Source of the DNA: Thermoplasmata archaeon | GTDB lineage: Archaea > Thermoplasmatota > Thermoplasmata > Thermoplasmatales > Thermoplasmataceae | Direction: 5' to 3' | Assembly: GCA_021806345.1 (NCBI GenBank) | Contig: JAJZXP010000373.1 | Span: 1-13,954 of the forward strand | DNA length: 13,954 nucleotides | Part shown: piece by piece, positions 1 through 7,099 of the stretch | Position numbering within the stretch: the stretch's first letter is position 1 | Layout of the letters: each line of letters begins with the position of its first letter | The notes under the pieces: generated by a model | Database searches by the model: none | Told to the model about the DNA's origin: nothing | Seen by the model: only the letters and a program-made list of their open reading frames with translations | Position numbers and translations under genes: made by a program

Positions 1-550
1 TGTACTGATCGCCTCCCCTCAAATATGGGGGATCCAGATACAACATAACATCTGGCCTGTTGTATCTCTTAATCATGGACTTAAAATCCATGTTCTCAAC
101 AATCCATTTCTTCACAAGGAGAAAATCTTCAGTTCTCAATGGCGGAAGATTAGCCTTCTTGTAATATCTCTTGAATGCCTTTCCTGCACCAGAGAATGAA
201 AAGGTATGCAGATATATGGTCTTAAAGGCAATGTCCACATCACTTCTTGGATCAGATAGCTTCAACTCCTGAAATATGGCCTCATGAGGAAACGCATTCC
301 TCAACTTCTTCTCCAGAAGCATTCTTTTCCTGCTGTCTTGGAGAACCTTGAATGTCACATAGAGATCCTTATTGATGTCGTTATACACCTTCACCTTCTT
401 CCACTCATCAGGTATGTTCAACAATACCTTACCTGACCCCCCGAATACATCAACAACTACATCAAATTGGTCTAGATTTTTCTCCAGGATCTCAAGGATA
501 TTTTTGATCTGATAGAATCTGCCGCCATAATACGGAAAGGTGCTCTTCAT
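1..550 (-). CDS. Dam-type DNA adenine-N6 methyltransferase, partial (C-terminus beyond window)
   Basis: This is the N-terminal 183 residues of a class-alpha adenine methyltransferase, read on the minus strand from the ATG at 550 and still open at base 2. The N-terminus KSTFPYYGGRF matches the FxYxGGK/R opening of Dam/DpnM enzymes. Motif I (SAM binding) is VFGGSGKVLLN at residues 35-45. The catalytic motif IV, DPPYL, is at residues 173-177, just before the edge. The segment between them (FKTIYLHTFSFSGAG, then a helical basic stretch) is where the target-recognition domain sits in this family. Dam enzymes transfer methyl from SAM to adenine, often in GATC; the target here is not known. There is no cognate nuclease on the visible side, so it may be an orphan enzyme. 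It is divergent from the winged-helix gene, with a palindrome between them that could control both. The family call is secure; the role (self-protection, element-borne or host) is inference. Confidence 0.9.
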   Translation of the reverse strand, partial: MKSTFPYYGGRFYQIKNILEILEKNLDQFDVVVDVFGGSGKVLLNIPDEWKKVKVYNDINKDLYVTFKVLQDSRKRMLLEKKLRNAFPHEAIFQELKLSDPRSDVDIAFKTIYLHTFSFSGAGKAFKRYYKKANLPPLRTEDFLLVKKWIVENMDFKSMIKRYNRPDVMLYLDPPYLRGGDQY

Positions 551-567
551 ATGATTGTCGATTACGC

Positions 568-590
568 AATCATTTAATCCTTAAATGATT
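568..590. promoter_or_regulatory. Perfect 10-bp inverted repeat between divergent genes, probable operator
   Basis: AATCATTTAA at 568-577 and TTAAATGATT at 581-590 are exact inverted copies separated by TCC. The site lies 18 bases upstream of the Dam-like start and about 15 bases upstream of the TATA-like element of the winged-helix gene. It is AT-rich and symmetrical, as expected for a dimeric winged-helix regulator. Binding by the product of the adjacent gene is an inference. Confidence 0.6.
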
Positions 591-604
591 TCGCTTTCAG
601 CAAT

Positions 605-617
605 AATAAATTATATT
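605..617 (+). promoter_or_regulatory. TATA box for the winged-helix gene
   Basis: The run AATAAATTATATT is a good archaeal TATA element. Its core (608-615) is centred about 25 bases before the GTG at 637. This argues for a leaderless transcript starting at 637 and against the TTG at 616, which would lie inside the TATA box. Confidence 0.5.
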
Positions 618-636
618 GAATTCACCTAACTTTCAT

Positions 637-912
637 GTGGATCCCATAAGGATGATAGAGAAGCAGTCAGGATTCCTTAGACTGTTGCTTTACCTGGACG
701 AGCATGGCGAACAGGCCATAACAGAGATACTCGATGGTTCCGGGATACCCGTGCATCAGCTGTATGCAAGCATTGAGATGGCCAGAAACTGGAAACTGGT
801 TTCCTCGAGGATCGACAAATCAAGTTATCCGAACAGGAATTTGATTGGAATTACGGGGAAGGGGAGAATTGCTTCTAATAGATTAAGGGCATTTCTAAAT
901 AATATTTATTGA
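637..912 (+). CDS. Small winged-helix DNA-binding protein, probable transcriptional regulator
   Basis: This is a 91-residue protein with a single winged-helix domain. A first helix (SGFLRLLLYLDEHG) is followed by a helix-turn-helix (QAITEILDGSGIPVHQLYASIEMARNWKL, read in two pieces around GSG). A beta-wing (KLVSSRIDKSS...NLIGIT) ends in GKGRIAS, resembling the LTxKG strand-turn of archaeal MarR/PadR-like regulators. There is no ligand domain or metal site. GTG 637 is chosen because the TATA box fits a leaderless start there. ATG 652 is the alternative, and TTG 616 is unlikely. The gene is divergent from the Dam-like methyltransferase and lies upstream of the restriction-modification pair. By position it could act as the controller of either one, but no controller protein of the classic C-protein family is implied. 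The fold is likely; the target is inferred from position. Confidence 0.75.
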   Translation: MDPIRMIEKQSGFLRLLLYLDEHGEQAITEILDGSGIPVHQLYASIEMARNWKLVSSRIDKSSYPNRNLIGITGKGRIASNRLRAFLNNIY

Positions 913-951
913 AATTAGGGTAACGACCCCTATCTTTGACTGGTAACGTTA

Positions 952-961
952 TTAATTTTAA
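952..961 (+). promoter_or_regulatory. TATA-like element of the restriction-modification operon
   Basis: TTAATTTTAA is centred about 26 bases before the GTG at 983, giving leaderless geometry for that start rather than for the GTG at 968. Confidence 0.4.
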
Positions 962-982
962 CTAAAAGTGATATACCTATTC

Positions 983-1975
983 GTGACTCAGGAGAAAGAT
1001 ATTCCTTTCATAGATACAATACAATGCGGGGATAATAATACCCTCGTAAAAGAACTTCCAGATAAGTGCATTGACCTGATTATCACTTCACCACCTTATT
1101 TTCAGCAGAGGGATTATGGAGGGGGGAGCCTGGGAAGTGAGAGTGAAGTCAATAATTATCTAGATGCCCTCTTAGACTTACTAAAGGAAGAATTACGCAT
1201 ACTGAAACCTGGAGGAAATATTGTTTATAATATTGGGGATAAATACAAGAATGGTTCCTTACTCCTGATTCCATTTAGATTTGCCATAAAAGCAACCGAG
1301 GAATTAGGTATAAAGCTGGTTAATAACATAACATGGGTTAAATCTAACCCAACGCCTAGGCAGTATAACAAGAGGTTAGTCAATAGCACTGAGCCTTTTT
1401 TCCATTTCGCAAAGTCGAGCGACTATTACTATGATTTGGACCATTACCATGCAACTAAACCACAGAAAAAAAACACGCCAGGTGCAAATTTCGGGAAGCG
1501 ATATTATGAGCTAATTGAACAGTCCAAACTGACGTCTGAACAAAAAGAGATTGCAAGAACCGAGTTAAGCAATGTTATCGATGAAGTAAGATCTGGTGTA
1601 ATCAGCAGTTTTAGAATGAAGATAAGGGGAATCCATTCGCTTCCATTCGGCGGCCAAGACGGTGGAAGGATGATCCAACTGTCAAAAAAAGGATTTACAA
1701 TCATAAGAATTCCAGGAAACTCAATCAAGAGAGATGTAGTAGAGTCATCTGTAGAAACCATTAAAGGGAATATCCATCCTGCCGTTTATCCAGAAGCAAT
1801 AATTGGGGATTTGGTAACCTTATTATCACCAATAAATGGAGTTGTTCTAGACCCATACATGGGATCAGGAACTACGGCAATAGCAGCGATTAAAAACAAT
1901 AGGCACTACATTGGATTCGAAATAGTGCCAGAATACTGTAATATGGCAACCTCGAGGCTCGCAGAATTATTATAG
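983..1975 (+). CDS. Type II DNA methyltransferase, beta class with TSPPY motif (probable cytosine-N4)
   Basis: This amino-methyltransferase transfers a methyl group from SAM to an exocyclic amine of cytosine (N4) or adenine (N6). Numbered from GTG 968, the catalytic motif IV is TSPPYF at residues 40-45, preceded by DLII. Motif I is at the C-terminus: LDPYMGSGTT at 294-303, followed by motif II IGFEI near 315-319. Catalytic motif first, target-recognition region in the middle, SAM-binding motif last is the beta-class order. SPPY rather than DPPY favours N4-cytosine. The middle (about 130-270) carries KSNPTPRQYNKR and ends in an RIPGNS-like segment typical of this class. Its length of about 330 residues is normal. 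The start at 983 fits the TATA box; 968 would add five residues. It is followed by the nuclease gene after 21 bases, and together they form a complete type II system. The recognition sequence cannot be read from the sequence. Confidence 0.95.
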   Translation: MTQEKDIPFIDTIQCGDNNTLVKELPDKCIDLIITSPPYFQQRDYGGGSLGSESEVNNYLDALLDLLKEELRILKPGGNIVYNIGDKYKNGSLLLIPFRFAIKATEELGIKLVNNITWVKSNPTPRQYNKRLVNSTEPFFHFAKSSDYYYDLDHYHATKPQKKNTPGANFGKRYYELIEQSKLTSEQKEIARTELSNVIDEVRSGVISSFRMKIRGIHSLPFGGQDGGRMIQLSKKGFTIIRIPGNSIKRDVVESSVETIKGNIHPAVYPEAIIGDLVTLLSPINGVVLDPYMGSGTTAIAAIKNNRHYIGFEIVPEYCNMATSRLAELL

Positions 1976-1996
1976 TTCTTAATCAATAACTTTTTA

Positions 1997-3112
1997 ATGC
2001 CGTTAAATGGCTATGAAAAAGAGAGGAGTTTGCTCCTTGAGACGTATTCATCTGCTTATGAAATGTATAGAAATGGTAATAATTTGACTCTGCCTCAGGA
2101 AATAACCGTGTCTGTGGACCTAATTATTGAGAAATCTGAAGATAACAGAGGGTTGTTGGCAGTTACGGTAACGTCTTTATTAAAGAAGATTGCGGACCCT
2201 GCACAAGATGTTAGATACCATCAAAGCGGCATGCATGCCGGTTACTCGGGTAGAACGCTGGATACTGAAGTTGTCACCCCATTCTTAAGAAGTGAAAATT
2301 TGCCGCACATGGCTGAGTCTGGATGGTTAACGAGGTCACTTGAACATCCAGTCCCTTACGATTTGAATTATACTGGAAGTATAAGACCAAAGACACTTAA
2401 AACGGCATTTCTTTCTCTTTTAGACGGTGTTCAAGAGAAGGGATGGGATGCTGGTGATATCCTTAAATACACGTTTGTAGAGCTCATAAAACAAAGGGAA
2501 GTACATAATTCTCTGCAACTATCCAAGCCACGAGATAAAACCATTGATTGGATTGTTAAATCTCTAATGGACCACTTTAATGAAGATTACAGTGCACCAG
2601 GCGCCTCCCGACTACCGGTCCTTGCAATATACGCTGCATATCAACAATTCATAGCAGAGGTCAAGAGATACCGAGGTAAGAAACTTGCACCATTAAAATC
2701 CCATAATTCACCTGACACAATGGCTGGCGATGTAGGAGATATACAAGTTCTCAACGAGGATGATTCAGTCTTTGAAGGGATTGAAGTCAAGCACAACATT
2801 AAGATTACGGCCGATCTTGTAGAAACTTCATACAACAAATTTCGTTCACAGCAAGTAGACAGGTACTACCTGTTAACCACAAAAAATGATGACCCGATTG
2901 ATTTCTCTGAAGTGTCTAAGCGAGTTATCGAAATTAAGAGTAATCACGGTTGTCAAGTCATAGTAAATGGAGTTGAATCTTCTATGAAATATTATTTGCG
3001 TTTATTATCCAATACAAACGAATTTATCAGTAACTACGTGAATTTAGTTTCAAAAGACGAATCCATAAAATATGAACATCGCAAAAAGTGGAACGATATC
3101 GCCTCAAGATAA
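1997..3112 (+). CDS. Type II restriction endonuclease, PD-(D/E)xK fold (tentatively SacI-like family)
   Basis: This 371-residue protein is the nuclease partner of the preceding methyltransferase. The N-terminal half has a conserved-looking block with HAGYSGRTLDTEVVTPFLR near residues 80-98 and ESGWLTRSLEHP near 107-118. From memory this resembles the RSL...VVPF block of SacI-type restriction enzymes, so the family assignment is tentative. A candidate active site is GDVGDIQV (D248) followed by EGIEVKH (E263, K265). This is the D-x(n)-E-x-K layout of metal-dependent PD-(D/E)xK nucleases. A helical C-terminal part follows. The ATG at 1997 is 21 bases after the methyltransferase stop with no separate strong TATA box, so the two are probably co-transcribed. 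The enzyme should cut DNA that lacks the cognate methylation. The catalytic call is fairly safe, the family name less so. Confidence 0.82.
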   Translation: MPLNGYEKERSLLLETYSSAYEMYRNGNNLTLPQEITVSVDLIIEKSEDNRGLLAVTVTSLLKKIADPAQDVRYHQSGMHAGYSGRTLDTEVVTPFLRSENLPHMAESGWLTRSLEHPVPYDLNYTGSIRPKTLKTAFLSLLDGVQEKGWDAGDILKYTFVELIKQREVHNSLQLSKPRDKTIDWIVKSLMDHFNEDYSAPGASRLPVLAIYAAYQQFIAEVKRYRGKKLAPLKSHNSPDTMAGDVGDIQVLNEDDSVFEGIEVKHNIKITADLVETSYNKFRSQQVDRYYLLTTKNDDPIDFSEVSKRVIEIKSNHGCQVIVNGVESSMKYYLRLLSNTNEFISNYVNLVSKDESIKYEHRKKWNDIASR

Positions 3113-3135
3113 AGTTAGATTAGAATCAAAAGTCA

Positions 3136-3342
3136 TCACTGTTTGCCAATCAGTTTTGGAATGGTGTAGCTAAATTGTGAGCCATCTTTTCTTTCTCCCC
3201 AGTAATATCTAAATTCTTCCGCACATTCAGGACAATGCAATTTATTTACCAGATGAAGTCCATGGGCCCATTCTTTCAAGACTCTGAAGTCTTTCCCCTT
3301 GTGACCACAGTATGGACATTCCAAAGCGCTTTCATATTTCAT
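3136..3342 (-). CDS. Small zinc-ribbon protein
   Basis: This is a 68-residue protein with two CxxC knuckles, ECPYCG (C9, C12) and LHCPEC (C37, C40). They are 24 residues apart and predict one zinc ribbon. The spacer is basic and aromatic (FRVLKEWAHGLH) and the tail (EFRYYWGERKDGSQF) is beta-rich. No other domain is present. ATG 3342 is preferred over TTG 3354 because a TATA element (TTTTAAAA at 3367-3374) lies about 27 bases upstream of the ATG. This gives a leaderless transcript separate from the upstream gene on the same strand. It is convergent with the restriction enzyme gene, with only 23 bases between the stops. The function is unknown; binding nucleic acid or a protein partner is the usual role for such ribbons. 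It could be an accessory to the neighbouring defence genes or an unrelated small gene. Confidence 0.72.
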   Translation of the reverse strand: MKYESALECPYCGHKGKDFRVLKEWAHGLHLVNKLHCPECAEEFRYYWGERKDGSQFSYTIPKLIGKQ

Positions 3343-3363
3343 ATGTACATGCAACCCCTGAGA

Positions 3364-3376
3364 TTATTTTAAAAGT
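3364..3376 (-). promoter_or_regulatory. TATA box for the zinc-ribbon gene
   Basis: On the minus strand this reads ACTTTTAAAATAA, centred about 27 bases before ATG 3342. It lies immediately after the stop codon of the upstream 154-residue gene and supports independent, leaderless expression. Confidence 0.5.
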
Positions 3377-3378
3377 AC

Positions 3379-3843
3379 CTATTTTCGAGAAAATGTGTAC
3401 AGTAACAGAGCCCCTATTGCTACAAGCCCCACTGCAAAGAGAGTCCCTGGACTATCTTCTATAAGATGCCCTATCGGATCTTTAAATGGATCCCTTTTGT
3501 CAATGTGGCACTCGTACCTATCTCCAAATTCAACCGCATGAAACCCACTTTCTGAATCATTGAAAGAGGCTCGCCAATCTGCTATTTGTCCTTTTAACTC
3601 GCCAATGTGTTTTTTTAGAAAATTGCATCCTTCAGGCCTTGGCACTTCATGTCCTTCAGGCAGGAATTTCATAAAATTGAACTTGCCTCCCAAAGAAACT
3701 GTCCATTGAATTACGCTCTGCCAAAAGGTGTTGGGCGTCGTCATGTCAACATCATATTCTGTCAATCCAATCTTAATTAAATGACATAACCTATATTTTA
3801 ATAATTCCCTACCTGACAATTCATAAGAAGTGGCAGGTTTCAA
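3379..3843 (-). CDS. Hypothetical protein with single C-terminal membrane anchor
   Basis: This is a 154-residue protein of no recognised family. The first 130 residues are soluble and mixed helical, with Trp/Phe-rich stretches (FWQSVIQW near 40-47; KFNFMKFLPEG near 54-63) and three cysteines. The only membrane segment is at 133-151 (GTLFAVGLVAIGALLLYTF), followed by SRK, so the bulk is predicted to face the cytoplasm with a tail anchor. The start is the TTG at 3843. No in-frame ATG exists before residue 34, and a TATA element (TATTTAAAA, 3863-3871) is placed about 24 bases upstream for a leaderless start. A TTG leaderless start is unusual, so the N-terminus is uncertain. It lies between the restriction-modification pair and the NurA-HerA operon on the opposite strand. 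A membrane-bound sensor or effector role is possible, but nothing in the sequence shows it. Confidence 0.6.
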   Translation of the reverse strand: MKPATSYELSGRELLKYRLCHLIKIGLTEYDVDMTTPNTFWQSVIQWTVSLGGKFNFMKFLPEGHEVPRPEGCNFLKKHIGELKGQIADWRASFNDSESGFHAVEFGDRYECHIDKRDPFKDPIGHLIEDSPGTLFAVGLVAIGALLLYTFSRK

Positions 3844-4126
3844 GGCTCATTTACCATGGTTGTTTTAAATACCCACGATTCAGGCCACAACTCTGTGAAA
3901 CTAAACAATATTTAAAGAACAAGGAATTGTCAGGCATATTCCTAAAATTTTGACGAAATCAATCCAACTTTAATTTCTATAACCAGAATCGAGCAAAAAG
4001 AACTGCAGTTAACTAGAATAATTTACTTAAAGGATCTAATTTTTCATACCTCTTGAAAAGAAAGAACAGTTTAGGTATCCTAGTCTATGTTGCTATTGAT
4101 AATTATTGTCATGCAGTCATAATAAA
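3844..4126. other. Intergenic region between divergent genes, no gene seen
   Basis: This stretch of about 280 bases is very AT-rich and separates the membrane-anchored protein gene from the NurA operon. It holds the TATA element of the former at 3863-3871 and another TATA-like run at 3906-3914 (AATATTTAA) with no gene in register. I found no open reading frame of useful length, tRNA, strong hairpin or tandem repeat. A small RNA cannot be excluded. Confidence 0.5.
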
Positions 4127-4127
4127 G

Positions 4128-4134
4128 TTTATAT
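4128..4134 (+). promoter_or_regulatory. TATA box of the NurA-HerA-DUF4338 operon, with downstream GGTGA ribosome site
   Basis: TTTATAT at 4128-4134 predicts transcription from about 4157. That leaves a short leader containing GGTGA at 4165-4169, a plausible archaeal Shine-Dalgarno sequence 4 bases before TTG 4174. This operon therefore appears to have a led transcript, unlike several neighbours. No other promoter is obvious before 8329. Confidence 0.5.
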
Positions 4135-4173
4135 CTTTCTAACAGTGAAACATACTGTAGACATGGTGAATTG

Positions 4174-5298
4174 TTGTTAAATCCTAATGATACAGACATT
4201 GAAAATGTAAGAAATCTTGAAAAATCGCTCAAATCTCAAATAAGTAAACTTGAAGGACTGAGGGAGGAAGTAAGAAAGTTGAAATTTATCCCAGTCGACC
4301 CAATTGGATCTTACGTTTCTGTCACCTATAAAGCCATAGATGGCGGTAAGATGAAAATCTCTTTTGAACCCCTTGAAATTGATCTGATCGAAGTTGCAGA
4401 TTCCTATGGGAATCTCAAGATGAAATTCGTTTTACCCAAAGAATCTGATGAGAGTGAGGAAGAAGAAGGTGATGTGATAGGAGAGGGCAATTTCCTTGAC
4501 GAAGATCCAATTGTTAGAAAATTTCTGGATATGCTGGGAAAGAAAAGTGTTCAAGAAATCTCTGAAATACTAAATCAATCGGATACCTACATGGAGTTGT
4601 CAGAATGGGCTTGTATCTTTGAGAGGATTGCAAATTCAAGTGACGATCCCGTAATATTGATGAGAGATGGGCTGCTGAGAACTAAGAAGATTAAAGCTGA
4701 ACTCATACCTAATCTTTGGGAAATTCTAAAGGAAAGGAAGAGACTCGTAAAATTGGTTGGTGTCTCGAAAACCTCCAAAGTAATGACATTGCTGTCAACG
4801 GCCATTTCAATGGAACATGTTTTTCCTGGTAATTCGATAGGTTATGTCAAGATCCCAAGACATCTGGAGGTGAGAGCTTATAGATGGTCCGGAAAGGGCA
4901 AAATTTCTGAAAAGAAAAATAAGATCTATTACGCATTTGGAGACTTATATATTGCAAAATTGTCTAGAAACAGTAACCTACTCGTCACCGTAGAAATTCC
5001 AAGAGATTTGGAAAATGATCAAGAAATATATTCAGACCGTGAAATTACTGAACTAATGGCACACTTGGCAAAGGATTCTGCCTATTCTTATCCTGTACTT
5101 GGGTATCCCCAGACAATTATGAGGGCACACGAGGCAGCCGCGAGAGTCGGTTTTCCAGCTTCTGTCGTTAGGGACAAGATCATGGATAAACTAAAAGAAA
5201 TGCTAGACGAGGAAGGGAGAGATTTCATGAGAGACGCCAGCGTGCTTACAGAATTTGTAAATAAGGGAGTATTAGGTGGTGGATACATTGATGAATAA
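4174..5298 (+). CDS. nurA: NurA-domain nuclease, first gene of NurA-HerA-DUF4338 operon
   Basis: NurA is a 5'-3' exonuclease and single-strand endonuclease that forms a toroidal dimer and docks on the HerA hexamer, which feeds DNA through it. Numbered from TTG 4171, the family motifs are in order. AIDGGK with D57 stands for the first metal ligand. ELSEWACIFE at 142-151 supplies the glutamate. LMRDGLLRT has D166. LVGVSKTSK has K200, and MRAHEAA has H320. The nuclease centre therefore looks intact. The N-terminus (8-40) is a short coiled coil. There is an acidic insert (ESDESEEEEGD, 91-101) between the first and second motifs. The length of 374 residues is normal. TTG 4174 is chosen because of the GGTGA at 4165-4169; TTG 4171 is equally in frame. 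The last 8 bases overlap the herA start. No Mre11 or Rad50 gene is adjacent, so this is not the usual archaeal repair locus. Confidence 0.9.
   Translation: MLNPNDTDIENVRNLEKSLKSQISKLEGLREEVRKLKFIPVDPIGSYVSVTYKAIDGGKMKISFEPLEIDLIEVADSYGNLKMKFVLPKESDESEEEEGDVIGEGNFLDEDPIVRKFLDMLGKKSVQEISEILNQSDTYMELSEWACIFERIANSSDDPVILMRDGLLRTKKIKAELIPNLWEILKERKRLVKLVGVSKTSKVMTLLSTAISMEHVFPGNSIGYVKIPRHLEVRAYRWSGKGKISEKKNKIYYAFGDLYIAKLSRNSNLLVTVEIPRDLENDQEIYSDREITELMAHLAKDSAYSYPVLGYPQTIMRAHEAAARVGFPASVVRDKIMDKLKEMLDEEGRDFMRDASVLTEFVNKGVLGGGYIDE
5275..5283 (+). promoter_or_regulatory. Ribosome binding site deciding the HerA start
   Basis: GGTGGTGGA lies inside the end of the nurA gene, 7 bases before ATG 5291. 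It favours that ATG over the in-frame GTG codons at 5276 and 5279 and implies translational coupling of the nuclease and its ATPase partner. Confidence 0.55.
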
Positions 5299-7096
5299 CG
5301 GAAATGTAATGGGTGTTTTTATTGGTTTAGAGAGTGCGACTTATGAATATATCGCAAATATCATAGCTCCATATCAAGCCAATTTTGTCTTGGAAATCGG
5401 GGATTTTCTCCTAATAGAGAATATGGGAACTTACATTGTTTCTAGGGTGACTGAATATAGGCCAACAGGTGAACTGACTGCTTTTATGGGCCAGAAATGG
5501 CTTGGGGATGTAGCCAACAATTTAGATGCTATTGGGATGGACATAAAGGAAAAAAAGATCAGATATGCTGTCAGAATCAAGATACTCGGCACTCTAGACC
5601 GGCAAACATTCAGACCAGGCGTTACAAGAATACCAAATATAACGAGCAAGGTCTACAAACCCTCTAAAGACCAACTCTCTGAAATAATCGAAACTGTGAA
5701 CCGTTTACAATCCAATGGTAAAGAGATAGGATCATTGTACTTCGATAAAGATATAAAAATTAAGTTCAACATCTCAGAATTGAATGCTAAGCGTACATTC
5801 GTATTTGCCCGAGCTGGCTATGGAAAGAGTAACCTAATGAAACTTATTTCCAGTGGCTGGCCTAAGAACGAAGGGGGCCTTGTTATATTTGACCCTGAGG
5901 GCGAGTACTCTGTAACTGACAGTAAACGAAGACCCGGTATAATGGATCACAGAGAGGCGATCCTAGTAACCAACAGGAGGATGGATACTACGCTAAGAAA
6001 TGTGTATCCATACATGAAACTTAACTTACGAGAGTTTGATCCGAAATTTATCCTTCCGATTATCGTTAATCCTTCAAAACATGAAACTGTGTTCTTTTCA
6101 AAATTAATGGGATTGGAGAGTGAAGCATGGGGAATGCTTGTCGATTTGCTCTACAGAGAGGGTTGGAGGGCGGATTTAGCTGAAGTCGCAGAAATTGTAA
6201 CGGGTAGTGATGAAGACCCAGGCAATTTTCAACCGGTCCTTAATAATTTGGTTTCACCTATTCGTAGCTTACATAATCCAGACTCCCATCTGATGGCCAT
6301 CATTACTGAAGCAATGCGCAGGGAAGAAGTAGTAATTGTGGATATTTCGTTGTTGGATAGTAAAACTGCGTTGCAACTGAGTTCCATGGTGGTGAAATCA
6401 ATATTTGATCATAATCAACGTCACTTCACAGACCAAGCCAGTAGATTAATAAAAGCAACGTTTGTAGTTGAAGAAGCTCAGTCTGTGATAGGCCAAGGTT
6501 CCAATTACACTTCATTTATAGAATTAGCCAAAGAGGGAAGGAAGTACGGTTTAGGCGGCATTTTTATAACTCAACAACCCGGTAGCATTCCATTTGAGAT
6601 ATTGAGCCAGGCGGACAATTTCTTTGTTTTCCACCTGATAAGCAGAAGTGATCTTGAAAGCTTAAGGCGGGCCAACGCTCACTATTCTGATGACATCTTA
6701 ACACAGATTTTGAGCGAGCCTATTCCCGGTAAGTGTTACATGTGGACTTCATTTCAACCCTTTGTATTGCCACTATCAGTAAATAACTTTGAAGATATTG
6801 TTGAACCAAACGAAAGCATTGAAGTTCAAAGAAATTCGGATCTTCTGGCTAATATTCAAGCTATGATGCAAAATCGCGGTGGAAATCCATTGATTGCCTC
6901 CATCCTTTCAAAGTACAATGACGTGGAAAGAGAACTGGCCGGAACAGAAGTAAATAGAAGAACCATTGAGCTTTTTAATAGACTGGAAGATGAGGAAAGA
7001 GAATATCTAAGAGAAGAAGGCCAACTCCAATCTAGGACCAAGGATAATGTTGAATTCGCTGTTAAAACCAAATATTATTATTCCTTGGGGAAGTAG
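5291..7096 (+). CDS. herA: HerA-type hexameric DNA-translocating ATPase
   Basis: HerA is a FtsK/VirB4-related ring motor that translocates double-stranded DNA and drives the partner nuclease. Residues are numbered from GTG 5276. An N-terminal beta-barrel (HAS domain) spans about 10-120 (VMGVFIGLES, GDFLLIEN, VRIKILG). The P-loop is RAGYGKSN at 179-186, and its companion strand VIFDPEGEY is at 203-211. Walker B is TFVVEEAQS at 395-403. The sensor region IFITQQPGSIPFEILSQAD spans 429-447, where many HerA proteins have a QRP/QSP version. The C-terminal 90 residues are charged and helical, probably protein-contacting. The first glycine of the GxxxxGKS loop is replaced by alanine (A178), but the GKS core is intact. 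The gene overlaps nurA and is followed after 3 bases by the DUF4338 gene. HerA without Mre11-Rad50 and next to other nuclease or effector genes is known from defence loci (for example HerA-SIR2, HerA-DUF4297). The family call is very secure. Confidence 0.95.
   Translation: MNNGNVMGVFIGLESATYEYIANIIAPYQANFVLEIGDFLLIENMGTYIVSRVTEYRPTGELTAFMGQKWLGDVANNLDAIGMDIKEKKIRYAVRIKILGTLDRQTFRPGVTRIPNITSKVYKPSKDQLSEIIETVNRLQSNGKEIGSLYFDKDIKIKFNISELNAKRTFVFARAGYGKSNLMKLISSGWPKNEGGLVIFDPEGEYSVTDSKRRPGIMDHREAILVTNRRMDTTLRNVYPYMKLNLREFDPKFILPIIVNPSKHETVFFSKLMGLESEAWGMLVDLLYREGWRADLAEVAEIVTGSDEDPGNFQPVLNNLVSPIRSLHNPDSHLMAIITEAMRREEVVIVDISLLDSKTALQLSSMVVKSIFDHNQRHFTDQASRLIKATFVVEEAQSVIGQGSNYTSFIELAKEGRKYGLGGIFITQQPGSIPFEILSQADNFFVFHLISRSDLESLRRANAHYSDDILTQILSEPIPGKCYMWTSFQPFVLPLSVNNFEDIVEPNESIEVQRNSDLLANIQAMMQNRGGNPLIASILSKYNDVERELAGTEVNRRTIELFNRLEDEEREYLREEGQLQSRTKDNVEFAVKTKYYYSLGK
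7087..7093 (+). promoter_or_regulatory. Ribosome binding site for the DUF4338 gene
   Basis: GGGGAAG lies within the last codons of herA, 6 bases before TTG 7100. It supports that non-ATG start, which comes directly after the herA stop, rather than the ATG at 7136. Confidence 0.5.
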
Positions 7097-7099
7097 ATA

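Noticed and set aside
616..636. TTG at 616 as the start of the winged-helix gene
   Set aside because: It falls inside the TATA element; GTG 637 or ATG 652 fit the promoter better.
4174..7096. Standard archaeal DNA-end-resection locus (HerA-NurA-Mre11-Rad50)
   Set aside because: No Mre11 or Rad50 gene is present on either side; the third gene is DUF4338-like and the surroundings are restriction and mobile genes.
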